Below, piece by piece: positions 7,829 through 15,462 of a DNA stretch of 31,925 nt; the first letter of the stretch is position 1; each line of letters starts with the position of its first letter. The position numbers and the translations under genes are program-made. The stretch spans positions 1 through 31,925 of the forward strand of contig DMEU01000009.1 of assembly GCA_003451585.1 (NCBI GenBank), written 5' to 3'. Origin of the DNA: Candidatus Omnitrophota bacterium. GTDB taxonomy: Bacteria > Omnitrophota > Gorgyraeia > Velamenicoccales > Velamenicoccaceae. The notes beneath the pieces are model-generated. The model saw nothing but the letters and a program-made list of their open reading frames with translations, did not search any database and had not been told where the DNA came from.

Positions 7829-8350
7829 ATGGGGAAAAAGTTTTTTGTATTGGCGTGTTTAGCGGTTGTAGGCCTTGCCCTGACAACAGTTGTTTTCGCG
7901 CAGGGTGAATCAGTTTCAACGAGTTCCGAGGTTGCTAAAGCGATAGCGGAAAAAATGTGCGTAGGTATCGTCCCTCCTATAGACACGATCCCGGCAGACC
8001 AGCAGTACGAAGTCTACGCGAATGCCCTGGCATCCAGAGGCATCAATAATTTTGTAGGAAAAGACGCTGCCGAAGAGTTCACGGTCGGAGAGATAAAAGA
8101 GATCTATTATGTGGTTACGGCAGGCCAGCAGGCTGACTTGTCGGAACAGAAGGCAGAGTGCCCGGCTGAGCTTACCGGCATCTTTAATATGCCGGCGGAT
8201 TCCAAATTGAACCAGGGTGTATTAAATAAGGTATTGGATTGTTTCCCGGCATGCGATCTGACAGCCGAGCCTTTCACGGCCCCTGTCGTGCCGCCTGTCC
8301 CGCTGACCCCTCCTACAATACCTGAGGAACCGGCAAGTGAGATCCAGTAA
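7829..8350 (+). CDS. Small secreted protein, unknown family, Pro-rich C-terminus
   Basis: I do not recognise this 173-residue protein. It has a clear signal peptide (about 1-24, ending VFA-QG), a compact domain of ~110 residues with four cysteines after the signal (AEKMCVG, KAECPAE, LDCFPACD), and a Pro/Glu-rich tail (APVVPPVPLTPPTIPEEP). Start is well supported: AAGGAG seven bases upstream and a strong promoter at 7731-7758. It is the first gene of the export unit, ahead of the outer-membrane barrel, so it is probably abundant and exported to the periplasm or outside. It could be a periplasmic partner of the EPS channel or a matrix protein. No sorting signal such as PEP-CTERM is visible. Confidence 0.75.
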   Translation: MGKKFFVLACLAVVGLALTTVVFAQGESVSTSSEVAKAIAEKMCVGIVPPIDTIPADQQYEVYANALASRGINNFVGKDAAEEFTVGEIKEIYYVVTAGQQADLSEQKAECPAELTGIFNMPADSKLNQGVLNKVLDCFPACDLTAEPFTAPVVPPVPLTPPTIPEEPASEIQ

Positions 8351-8395
8351 TATTGCATAGTAAAGACCTTAAATCTAAAATAAGGGAGGGCTGTA

Positions 8396-9682
8396 ATGCG
8401 GCATAAAAGCTTTAGTTTGGCTATGATCGTGTTTGTGTTTTTATTCGTGTCGTTTTTTAGCCTCATCAGCCCTCCGCAGGGCTCCTGCGCCGTTATCTAC
8501 CAGGAAAATTACGATATGATAATGAGCCCTGACCTTCCTAACAGGGAAGGCCTTAAGGTCGGGAATGTGATCTTGCATTCGGCTTTAAGGTCAGGCGTTG
8601 ATTTTGACTCCAACATATTTTATGCCGATCAAGGGGAACAGTCCGACACGATAGCCTATGTCGCGCCTTCTTTCGGCATAGAAGTCCCTATACAGGATAG
8701 CCGCTTGAGCGTCGAGTATGAGGCGTCAATGGCTTTTTTCAACCAGTCTAACGAGCAGGACCATACGGACCACAAGGTCCGCGGCCTCCTGGCTATTAAC
8801 CTGACTGATTTTAAAGTACTCATAGACGATACATACAATCGCGTTACCAACAGGGCCGGTTCAACGGAAGTCGGGACGACGGGCATACGCACGCGCGAAG
8901 AGCGCAACAATGTGGATGTCAGTGTTGGCGCCGAGTTCGATAAACTGGCATATAGGGCGACCTATACCAATAAGATCAGGAGATATTTAGGAGAAGGCCA
9001 GCCATTGTTCGGCACCATGAACTATGATGATAAGAACAGCGTGGCTAATATTGCCGATATTGAGGTCGATTACGCGTTCTTCCCAAAGACCACGCTTTTG
9101 CTTGAGCAGACAGCCGGTACTATTACCTATGATAGCAGTCTCGTCCCTGATTCTTATTTTTATGAGTTGTTGCCCGGTTTTAAGAGTGAGTGGACAAATA
9201 AATTGAAGATGGACATGCGCCTGGGAGGACGTTACCAGGATTACAGCAGTTCTGACCTGGTGTATGACGAAAATTTCTTCGGAGTTGTGGGCCGCGGGCA
9301 GGTTGATTATAAATTAACGGATGACGATACGTTTACATTGACCGCCGAACGCTCCGTCCGTGAATCTATCTATCAGAATGTAAATTACTATGTCGCCAAT
9401 TCAGCGGGCATAGCTTACGCGCATAAGTTCAATGATAAGCTGACGTCAAATCTGCTTTTTGGCTGGCAGATGAATACTTACCCGACCCAAACGACTGAAA
9501 ACGGCTTGACAGCCACGAGGAGAGACCATATATACCGTTCTGGTTTCTCATTACGGTATGAGCCGCAGAACTGGCTGGCTTTTGAGGCAGGCATTGAACA
9601 TCGCGTCAGAAAGTCGATAAAATTCCCTACGCTCGATTATACTGATAACGTGGCGTCTTTCCAGGCCACGGTCGGCTTTTGA
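8396..9682 (+). CDS. Outer-membrane beta-barrel protein of an EPS locus
   Basis: A 428-residue protein with a signal peptide (about 1-31) and a body of alternating hydrophobic/polar strands separated by polar turns, with many aromatic residues, ending in a phenylalanine (FQATVGF), the usual C-terminal signature of outer-membrane barrels. Segments such as SNIFYADQGEQSDTIAYVAP and TLTAERSVRESIYQNVNYYV look like strand-turn-strand units of the putative beta-barrel porin-2 / EPS-associated barrel family. A good Shine-Dalgarno (GGGAGGG) precedes ATG. Located between the secreted protein and the Wza-like gene, it probably forms or supports the polysaccharide exit path in the outer membrane. Strand count was not determined. 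Confidence 0.78.
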   Translation: MRHKSFSLAMIVFVFLFVSFFSLISPPQGSCAVIYQENYDMIMSPDLPNREGLKVGNVILHSALRSGVDFDSNIFYADQGEQSDTIAYVAPSFGIEVPIQDSRLSVEYEASMAFFNQSNEQDHTDHKVRGLLAINLTDFKVLIDDTYNRVTNRAGSTEVGTTGIRTREERNNVDVSVGAEFDKLAYRATYTNKIRRYLGEGQPLFGTMNYDDKNSVANIADIEVDYAFFPKTTLLLEQTAGTITYDSSLVPDSYFYELLPGFKSEWTNKLKMDMRLGGRYQDYSSSDLVYDENFFGVVGRGQVDYKLTDDDTFTLTAERSVRESIYQNVNYYVANSAGIAYAHKFNDKLTSNLLFGWQMNTYPTQTTENGLTATRRDHIYRSGFSLRYEPQNWLAFEAGIEHRVRKSIKFPTLDYTDNVASFQATVGF

Positions 9683-9723
9683 TCTGTGCGTCTTAGGTAC
9701 CAACTTTGTCGAGGAGAGTCGGC

Positions 9724-10320
9724 TTGAGCCTTAGAATTATTAGAGCGTTTGTCTTGTTCATTATGTTTTCTACGGCGATCGCAGGGCTTTCTATCATTCC
9801 TGCTGCCGCTCAAACAGAAAAATACCGCCTTCAGCCCACCGATGTTTTGCAGATCACGATCAATGGCCAGCCAAACCTGGATACAAAGACGCGTGTTACC
9901 ACGGATGGATTCATCACATTCCCCCTTCTGGGCAAAGTATATGTCCAGGGTTTGACCGTTCAGGAACTCGAAGAAGATCTCAAGAGACTACTCGAAAAAG
10001 ACTATCTTGTAACCGCCCAAGTCGTTGTATTTATCGAGCAATATCACCCGCGCCAGGTCTCTGTTTTAGGAGAGGTGAATAAGCCCGGTAAATATGATAT
10101 GCCTGATGAAAAAGATATGACCTTGTTAGAGGCTATCGCCATGGCAGGCGGTTTTACAAAAAATGCCTATTTGAAAAAAGTCAAGATCATGCGCGTCAAA
10201 GACGGCGATAAACAGGTTATGATGGTGGATGTCAGGGACATCACGCTTAAAAATGAAAAAGAAAAAGATCTGGTATTGGCTCCGGAAGATGTCATTATTA
10301 TCCCCGAAAGTTTCTTTTAA
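9724..10320 (+). CDS. Polysaccharide export protein (Wza/GumB/BexD-like)
   Basis: A 198-residue periplasmic/outer-membrane export protein. The start chosen is TTG 9724, with the Shine-Dalgarno GAGGAG about eight bases upstream; a TTG at 9706 would precede that site. A signal peptide runs to about residue 29 (PAAAQ). The mature protein begins with the poly_export motif YRLQPTDVLQITINGQPNLD and contains ITFPLLGKVYVQGLTVQELEE, then an SLBB-like segment QVSVLGEVNKPGKYDMP followed by TLLEAIAMAGGF. This length matches single-SLBB family members rather than full Wza with its C-terminal amphipathic helix. No lipobox is seen. It directly precedes the tyrosine autokinase, the usual pairing. Confidence 0.9.
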   Translation: MSLRIIRAFVLFIMFSTAIAGLSIIPAAAQTEKYRLQPTDVLQITINGQPNLDTKTRVTTDGFITFPLLGKVYVQGLTVQELEEDLKRLLEKDYLVTAQVVVFIEQYHPRQVSVLGEVNKPGKYDMPDEKDMTLLEAIAMAGGFTKNAYLKKVKIMRVKDGDKQVMMVDVRDITLKNEKEKDLVLAPEDVIIIPESFF

Positions 10321-10341
10321 CGCGGCGGAAGGCGTTTAAAA
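10315..10341 (+). promoter_or_regulatory. Intercistronic hairpin between export protein and kinase genes
   Basis: TTTTAACGC (10315-10323) pairs with GCGTTTAAAA (10332-10341) with one bulged base. The loop holds a purine-rich GCGGAAG that could act as the ribosome-binding site for ATG 10345. It spans the stop codon of the upstream gene, so translation of that gene would open it. Confidence 0.35.
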
Positions 10342-10344
10342 TTT

Positions 10345-11979
10345 ATGCAGGCCCAGGAAGTATCAGGTACTTCGGAATATCCGGACATCCTTATCAGGAG
10401 GCGTAAGACCATTATCCTGTTCTTTGTGCTTACGCTGGCCGCTGTAGGCATGGGGACTGTTCTTATGACGCCGGTCTATCAGGCGAAAGCGGTTCTCTTG
10501 ATAGATGTGGCAGGCCCGGATGTCGTGGCAACGACCGCCAATGTAGCGATGGAGTCACAGGGGGCGTCCTATTATTCTTACAGGGAATATTACAGGAGCC
10601 AGATGGCCATAGTAAAGTCCTATCCTATTATAAAACAGGTCTTTGATGAATTCGGAGTGGGCAAGTCAGAGAAGTATGCTAAGGCCAAAGACCCCATGAA
10701 AGAATTTTTAAAGACTATCGATGTGCAAAGCGTGCGTGACACGAGGCTTATGGATGTCAATGTGGAAAACGAGGATCCTGTCATCGCCGCGAAAATGGTA
10801 AACCGCATAGCCGATCTTTATATCCGCAGGAACCTGGATTATATAAGTAAGAGCGAATTGTTGAATCTGTTGAAAAATGAATACCTCAGGTTAGACGCCA
10901 GGCTCGCGGAATACAGCAAGATATATAAGGAAGGCCATCCTGAGATGATCCGTGTCAGGGAAGAGATGGCCGATGTAGTGGCCAGCATAAACAAGGAAAA
11001 AGAGACCGGGCTGGAGGGTAGTAAAGCCGTACACGATAGGTATAAAGAACAGCTTCGCGGCGCGCTCGCCGGCTTGAAGGCGAATAACGTAAGTGTAGTC
11101 GAGTATGCCCAGGACCCTATAGAGCCGGTCAAGCCTAACAAGCTCTTAAATCTTTTATTGGCTATTGTTACCGGGTTGTTCGGAGGAGTGGGATTGGCGT
11201 TATTTTTCGAATACCAGGATGCTACCATAAGGAGCGTAGAGGATATTGAAAAATTGACCTCGTGGTCCTTCCTTGGGAAGGTGCCTGTTATCCCTGGCTC
11301 AAAAAAAGAGTTCAGCACCCATTTAAAGCCGGAAGATTTTACCTCCGAGGCCTACAAGTCGATACGGACACAGCTGCTTTTATTGGATACTAAAACTCAT
11401 CCTTTAAAGACCATTGTATTCTCAAGCATCGGGCCGCAGGAGGGCAAGACCTTGACGGTCTGTAACCTGGCTATCGCTATCGCCCAGAGCCAGAAACGCG
11501 TCCTACTTGTAGATGCCGATATGCGCAGGCCGCGCCTTCACGAGGTCTTGAAGGTAAAAGACGGCAAGGGGCTTTGCAGCTTTTTGTCGGAAAAGGCGGC
11601 CTTGGAAGAATTGGTCCGCAAGACGGATATAGAGAACCTGTATTTTGTGGCAGACCCCTATTCTTGCGCTAATTCAACAGAGCTTCTATCCGCTCAAAAG
11701 ATCAGTGATTTTCTGGCTTTTGCAAGGAAGAACTTCGATTATATATTGTTAGACAGTCCACCGGTAGGCATTGTTTCGGACGCTACGCTCTTGAGTACGT
11801 TGGCTGATGGCCTGGTCCTGGTGGTTGAGAGCGGGAAGACGCCTAGAAAGGCTATAGTGCGTCAGCGCAAGGCCCTGGATGGAGCAGGTATCAAGGTCGC
11901 CGGTGTTATAATCAATAAGGCTGTTATCAGCGGTTCCGAAGGTTATTATTATTCAAAGTCCTACCATAGGATGAAGTAG
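10345..11979 (+). CDS. Wzc-like polysaccharide chain-length regulator / tyrosine autokinase (BY-kinase)
   Basis: A 544-residue inner-membrane protein. The N-terminal Wzz-type domain has a first membrane segment (about residues 22-44) and a second near 265-285 (LLNLLLAIVTGLFGGVGLAL). Between them lies the periplasmic helical arm. The cytoplasmic kinase domain carries Walker A GPQEGKT (363-369, K368), Walker A' VLLVDADMRRP and Walker B YILLDSPP, the set that defines bacterial tyrosine kinases. The C-terminus has a tyrosine cluster (EGYYYSKSYHR), the expected autophosphorylation tail. It sets EPS chain length by phosphorylation cycles with the Wza-like exporter upstream. A single-chain form (Wzz and kinase fused), as in Proteobacteria. 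Confidence 0.93.
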   Translation: MQAQEVSGTSEYPDILIRRRKTIILFFVLTLAAVGMGTVLMTPVYQAKAVLLIDVAGPDVVATTANVAMESQGASYYSYREYYRSQMAIVKSYPIIKQVFDEFGVGKSEKYAKAKDPMKEFLKTIDVQSVRDTRLMDVNVENEDPVIAAKMVNRIADLYIRRNLDYISKSELLNLLKNEYLRLDARLAEYSKIYKEGHPEMIRVREEMADVVASINKEKETGLEGSKAVHDRYKEQLRGALAGLKANNVSVVEYAQDPIEPVKPNKLLNLLLAIVTGLFGGVGLALFFEYQDATIRSVEDIEKLTSWSFLGKVPVIPGSKKEFSTHLKPEDFTSEAYKSIRTQLLLLDTKTHPLKTIVFSSIGPQEGKTLTVCNLAIAIAQSQKRVLLVDADMRRPRLHEVLKVKDGKGLCSFLSEKAALEELVRKTDIENLYFVADPYSCANSTELLSAQKISDFLAFARKNFDYILLDSPPVGIVSDATLLSTLADGLVLVVESGKTPRKAIVRQRKALDGAGIKVAGVIINKAVISGSEGYYYSKSYHRMK

Positions 11980-11995
11980 CTGTACCTTCCGATAT

Positions 11996-12039
11996 ATCCT
12001 CCTTGAAAGAGACTGGTGAGGATTTTTAGAGTTTTTTTT
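11996..12039 (+). terminator. Rho-independent-type terminator after the kinase gene
   Basis: ATCCTC (11996-12001) pairs with GAGGAT (12018-12023), followed by TTTTAGAG and a run of eight T. The stem is short (6 bp, long loop), so termination may be partial. It separates the EPS unit from the trxA unit. Confidence 0.5.
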
Positions 12040-12068
12040 GTTTCTTTTTCCCCGTAGTTTGCTATAAT
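12038..12068 (+). promoter_or_regulatory. Candidate promoter of the trxA-pta-ackA unit
   Basis: A perfect -10 TATAAT at 12063-12068 lies 19 bases after a weak -35 TTGTTT at 12038-12043. Transcription would start near 12075, just before the long leader hairpin. Confidence 0.5.
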
Positions 12069-12095
12069 ATGTAGGATTTTTTCGCCCGCCGAAAT

Positions 12096-12169
12096 TTTAC
12101 TTCCTAGCCTAGGCGCTTGTTAATTTTAAGCTAACCCGCTTAAAATTAACAAGCAGGCACGGAAGTTAA
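12096..12169 (+). promoter_or_regulatory. Long imperfect hairpin in the trxA leader
   Basis: A 16-bp perfect stem (12115-12130 with 12139-12154, loop CTAACCCG) is extended by GCCT/AGGC (12107-12110 with 12155-12158) and ACTTCC/GGAAGT (12099-12104 with 12161-12166), giving about 26 pairs. No T-run follows, so it is not a standard terminator. It could be a cis-regulatory leader, an mRNA stabiliser, a protein-binding operator or a small palindromic repeat element. Confidence 0.6.
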
Positions 12170-12211
12170 CTTTGAAAGGAAAAAAACTTCTAATAGGCAA
12201 AGTTAAGGAGG
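12166..12211 (+). promoter_or_regulatory. Second leader hairpin abutting the trxA Shine-Dalgarno
   Basis: TTAACTTTG (12166-12174) pairs perfectly with CAAAGTTAA (12198-12206), whose 3' end touches AGGAGG (12206-12211) four bases before the ATG. An alternative pairing GAAGTT (12162-12167) with AACTTC (12185-12190) would exclude it. This arrangement could control access of ribosomes to trxA. Confidence 0.45.
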
Positions 12212-12215
12212 TTGT

Positions 12216-12539
12216 ATGGGAGCGATGCATTTGAGCGACGAGAATTTTAAAAAAGAGATCCTTGAATCAAGCCTGCCGTGTCTTGTGGACTTTTGGGCGG
12301 ATTGGTGCGGGCCTTGCAAAAGGGTTGGCCCTGTGGTGGAAGAATTAGCGGCTGAATTTGAAGGTAAGTTCAAGATAGCCAAGCTTAACGTGGATGAGGG
12401 GCAGAAGACGGCCTCATCTTACGGCGTCATGTCCATACCCACGCTTATGTTCTTTAAGGATGGGAAGGTTGCAGAGCAGGTAGTAGGCGCTCTGGGCAAG
12501 GCCGAGCTTAAAGCAAAGATAGAGGAGCATTTAGCCTAA
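12216..12539 (+). CDS. trxA: Thioredoxin
   Basis: A 107-residue cytoplasmic disulfide reductase. The active site WCGPCK lies at residues 30-35 (C31, C34). The cis-proline motif SIPTLMFFK and the buried Asp in VDFWADW are present, and length is typical. It would be reduced by the thioredoxin reductase encoded about 3.1 kb downstream in the same gene run (15649). The ATG follows a strong AGGAGG with a short four-base spacer; the leader is unusually structured (two hairpins). Pta follows after two bases, so redox and acetate genes are co-transcribed. Confidence 0.97.
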   Translation: MGAMHLSDENFKKEILESSLPCLVDFWADWCGPCKRVGPVVEELAAEFEGKFKIAKLNVDEGQKTASSYGVMSIPTLMFFKDGKVAEQVVGALGKAELKAKIEEHLA

Positions 12540-12541
12540 AA

Positions 12542-13495
12542 ATGGATGTCATAAAACAGATACGTGAGCAGGCGAAGTCGCAATCAAAGACGATTGTGTT
12601 ACCTGAAGGGCATGATGTACGTGTGAAGCGTGCGGCGGAGTTCCTGCGCAAAGAAGGGATCGTGGATGTTGTTCTCCTAGAGAAAGACAGGCTTGACCCA
12701 AAAAGGATCGATGAATTTACGGAATTATATTTTCAATTAAGGCAGCATAAAGGCATATCGAAGGATGAGGCCTACCAGGCGGCATCCGACCCGGTCTTTT
12801 ACGGCGCGCTTATGGTAAGAGAGGGGCAGGCAGATGGTTTTGTCGCCGGAGCCGCTACCACGACATCGGATGTCGCGCGGGCCGCGCTTTATTGCCTGGG
12901 CATCGACAGGCGTATAGCTACCATCGCGAGTTGTTTTATAATGATAATCCCTAATTGTCCTTATGGCGAAAAAGGGGTTTTTATTTTCGCGGATTGCGGT
13001 ATTGTGCCTGATCCTACTACCAGACAGTTGGCCCAGATAGCGTTGGCCAGCGCGGAACTCGGCAGTAAGGTCTTAAAGATAGCTCCCAGGATCGGCATGC
13101 TTAGTTATTCGACAAAGGGCTCTGCTTCCGGCAGGTTTGTGGAGCGCATACGCGAGGCTACCGCGATGCTCCATGAGATGGAGCCGGAACTGCTGGTGGA
13201 TGGAGAATTGCAGGTAGATGCCGCTATAGTCCCGGAAGTGGCGCGCATAAAGAACCCGGATAGCCCCATACAAGGCAATGCCAATATCCTGATATTCCCC
13301 AATCTTGAGGCAGGGAATATATCGTATAAGTTGGTAGAAAGGTTATCCGGAGGGCGCGCGCTGGGTCCATTGCTCTTAGGGTTGGTCAAGCCCTGCAGCG
13401 ATCTTTCCCGAGGCTGCAGTTGGGAGGATGTGGTTGATTGCACGGCAGTTACGGCTATCCGCGCGCAGTATGAGTCGCAAGGTGAGAATATATGA
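12542..13495 (+). CDS. pta: Phosphate acetyltransferase
   Basis: A 317-residue enzyme interconverting acetyl-CoA and acetyl phosphate in the cytosol. It is the short single-domain form without N-terminal regulatory domains. It begins IREQAKSQSKTIVLPEGHDVRVKRAAEF and carries the family segments GQADGFVAGAATTTSDVARAAL, FADCGIVPDPTTRQLA, LSYSTKGSASG, LVDGELQVDAAIVPEVA and the terminal PCSDLSRGCSWEDVVDCTAVTA. It overlaps ackA by four bases (ATGA), so acetyl phosphate formation and its use for ATP are translationally coupled. Some phosphate butyryltransferases look similar, but the ackA partner favours Pta. Confidence 0.95.
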   Translation: MDVIKQIREQAKSQSKTIVLPEGHDVRVKRAAEFLRKEGIVDVVLLEKDRLDPKRIDEFTELYFQLRQHKGISKDEAYQAASDPVFYGALMVREGQADGFVAGAATTTSDVARAALYCLGIDRRIATIASCFIMIIPNCPYGEKGVFIFADCGIVPDPTTRQLAQIALASAELGSKVLKIAPRIGMLSYSTKGSASGRFVERIREATAMLHEMEPELLVDGELQVDAAIVPEVARIKNPDSPIQGNANILIFPNLEAGNISYKLVERLSGGRALGPLLLGLVKPCSDLSRGCSWEDVVDCTAVTAIRAQYESQGENI

Positions 13496-14613
13496 CGGCC
13501 CATAAGATCCTTGTCATTAATTCCGGTAGTTCTTCGATAAAATACAGGCTCTTTGAGATACGCACAAACGGCCGGAAGAACAGCTCCAGGTATGTTATTC
13601 TTTCCAAAGGGCTTATTGAAAGGATAGGACAGGAAGGTTCCGGTGTTAAGAACCATAAACAGGGAATACAGATATTGCTCGATGGGCTGGTGAGCGGGCC
13701 GGATGCAAAGATAGGGGACCATAATGAGATCTGCGCCATAGGCCATCGTGTCGTCCATGGGGGCGTTGAATTCAAAAAGCCCACCATCATTACGGATGAT
13801 GTGATCTCCAAGATACGCGAGTGTTTCGAGCTTGCTCCGCTGCACAACCCGGCAAATTTTTCCGGCATAGAAGCTTGCAAAGAATTATTGCCGCATGTTA
13901 AGCAGGTGGCGGTATTTGACACGGCCTTCCACCAGTCTCTCCCCGAATACGCATATATTTACGGCCTGCCTTACGAATATTACGAAAAATATAATTTAAG
14001 AAAATTCGGTTTTCACGGCACGAGCCACCAGTATGTGGCGCATGAGGCGGCAAGGCAGCTTAAAAAACCTTTGAGTAAGCTTAAGCTTATCACGTGCCAT
14101 CTCGGGAATGGGTGCAGTATTACCGCGGTCAGGTTCGGCAAGTCCGTGGATACCAGCATGGGTTTTACTCCTTTGGAAGGGCTTGTCATGGGTACGCGCT
14201 GCGGAGACATCGACCCGGCTTCCGTCATCTTCCTCGCGGATAAAGAGAAGATAAGTTTAGAGGAGATAGACCGCGTACTTAATTACAAGAGCGGTTTAAA
14301 AGGTATATCCGGCGTAAGTAACGATATGCGTGAAATAAAAAAAGCCGCAAAGCAAGGGAACAAGCGGGCGAAGCTGGCCTTGGATATTTTTGTCTACAGG
14401 ATAAAAAAATATATCGGCAGTTATATCGCGGCGATGGGTGGAGTTGACGGGATAGTTTTTACGGCAGGCATAGGCGAGAATGAGTTAGATATCCGCGCCA
14501 GGGTCGTAAAGGGATTGTTCGATTTTCTAGACGAAAAAAAGGTAAAGGTCATGGCCATAGCTACCAATGAGGAGCTCATGATAGCCAAGCAGACCTTCCA
14601 ACTGATAAAGTGA
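13492..14613 (+). CDS. ackA: Acetate kinase
   Basis: A 373-residue enzyme that makes ATP and acetate from acetyl phosphate, the final substrate-level phosphorylation step of many fermentations. Family features: N-terminal VINSGSSSIKYRL (8-20), HRVVHGG (85-91), catalytic FDTAFHQSLP (D143), GFHGTSH (173-179), CHLGNGCSITAV (202-213), MGFTPLEGLVMGTRCGDIDP (223-242) and FTAGIGENE near the C-terminus. It is slightly shorter than the ~400-residue norm, but all catalytic blocks are present. Start overlaps pta by four bases. A butyrate kinase is less likely because the AckA signatures are complete. Confidence 0.96.
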   Translation: MTAHKILVINSGSSSIKYRLFEIRTNGRKNSSRYVILSKGLIERIGQEGSGVKNHKQGIQILLDGLVSGPDAKIGDHNEICAIGHRVVHGGVEFKKPTIITDDVISKIRECFELAPLHNPANFSGIEACKELLPHVKQVAVFDTAFHQSLPEYAYIYGLPYEYYEKYNLRKFGFHGTSHQYVAHEAARQLKKPLSKLKLITCHLGNGCSITAVRFGKSVDTSMGFTPLEGLVMGTRCGDIDPASVIFLADKEKISLEEIDRVLNYKSGLKGISGVSNDMREIKKAAKQGNKRAKLALDIFVYRIKKYIGSYIAAMGGVDGIVFTAGIGENELDIRARVVKGLFDFLDEKKVKVMAIATNEELMIAKQTFQLIK

Positions 14614-14620
14614 GGCGATC

Positions 14621-14971
14621 ATGTATAGGACCATGCTGAAATCCAAGATACACAGGGCAAGAGTGACAAAGACGCTGCTCTACTATGAAGGCAGTATAAC
14701 TATTGACGTCAAATTGCTGGAGGCCGCCGATATCCTGCCAGGTGAGAAGGTCGAGATATTAAACCTTAATAACGGCTCACGCCTGGAAACCTATGCGATA
14801 AAGGCCGAGAGCGGTTCCGGCGAGATATGCCTTAACGGGCCGTCGGCGAGGTTTGCCTGCGAAGGCGACGAGATCATTATCTTAGCGTATGCGCTTATCT
14901 CCGATGCTGAGGCTGGCCGAGTCAAACCGAAGATCATCCATGTCGATGCTTCAAACAAAATTAAAGCTTAG
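14621..14971 (+). CDS. panD: Aspartate 1-decarboxylase (pyruvoyl precursor)
   Basis: A 116-residue proenzyme that decarboxylates L-aspartate to beta-alanine for pantothenate and CoA. It begins MYRTMLKSKIHRARVT and contains the self-cleavage site YEGS (G24-S25), where S25 becomes the pyruvoyl group. Further family features are NLNNGSRLETYAI, the NGPSARF block and GDEIIILAYA. Length is just under the E. coli enzyme. It follows ackA by seven bases, and its 3' end overlaps the def start by 32 bases. The link to pta/ackA may reflect CoA demand of the acetyl-CoA steps, an inference. PanZ, which activates cleavage in enterobacteria, is not seen. Confidence 0.95.
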   Translation: MYRTMLKSKIHRARVTKTLLYYEGSITIDVKLLEAADILPGEKVEILNLNNGSRLETYAIKAESGSGEICLNGPSARFACEGDEIIILAYALISDAEAGRVKPKIIHVDASNKIKA

Positions 14972-15461
14972 GTTCTACGGCGACCCTGTTTTGCGCAGGC
15001 GGTCTGCGGCCGTAGCTGAAGTCACGGACAAGGAACGCGACATTTTAAACGAAATGGCCGAGGTCATGCGCATCTCCGGAGGGATAGGTTTAGCCGCGCC
15101 TCAGGTAGGGATTAATAAACAGATGGTCTTGGTCGATGTAGGCCAGGGGCCGGTCATCCTTATAAACCCCAGGATCATAAAGAGAAGCGGGAGCTCTAGC
15201 CTGGAAGAGGGGTGTTTGAGCCTGCCGGGTGTATACGTTAAGGTGAAGAGGGCAAAGACGGTCCAGGTGAGCGGCTTGAATGAAAAGAACCAGAAGATAA
15301 AGATCTGCGCCTATGACCTGTTGGCCCGCGCGCTTCAGCATGAAATAGACCATTTAAGGGGCCGCCTTATAATAGATCACGCCGGGTTCCTGCAAAAGAT
15401 AAAATTACGTAAAAAACTGAGATCATTGGATAAAATCGTTTTTTCAACTGGGATGGTTTAA
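14940..15461 (+). CDS. def: Peptide deformylase
   Basis: A 173-residue metalloenzyme removing the formyl group from nascent proteins. The three motifs are all present: GIGLAAPQVG (48-57), EGCLSLPG (90-97, C92 metal ligand) and QHEIDHLRG (133-141; H134 and H138 ligands, E135 catalytic). The start chosen is ATG 14940 (or ATG 14946 two codons on); an earlier in-frame ATG at 14889 would add a non-homologous extension inside panD. No Shine-Dalgarno is visible, so expression likely depends on coupling to panD translation. The C-terminal basic helix (KIKLRKKLR) is common in the family. Confidence 0.95.
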   Translation: MSMLQTKLKLRFYGDPVLRRRSAAVAEVTDKERDILNEMAEVMRISGGIGLAAPQVGINKQMVLVDVGQGPVILINPRIIKRSGSSSLEEGCLSLPGVYVKVKRAKTVQVSGLNEKNQKIKICAYDLLARALQHEIDHLRGRLIIDHAGFLQKIKLRKKLRSLDKIVFSTGMV

Positions 15462-15462
15462 C

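Noticed and set aside
13105..13845. Minus-strand reading frame of 246 residues
   Set aside because: It is antisense to pta and ackA, both with complete motifs; this is a shadow of their codon use.
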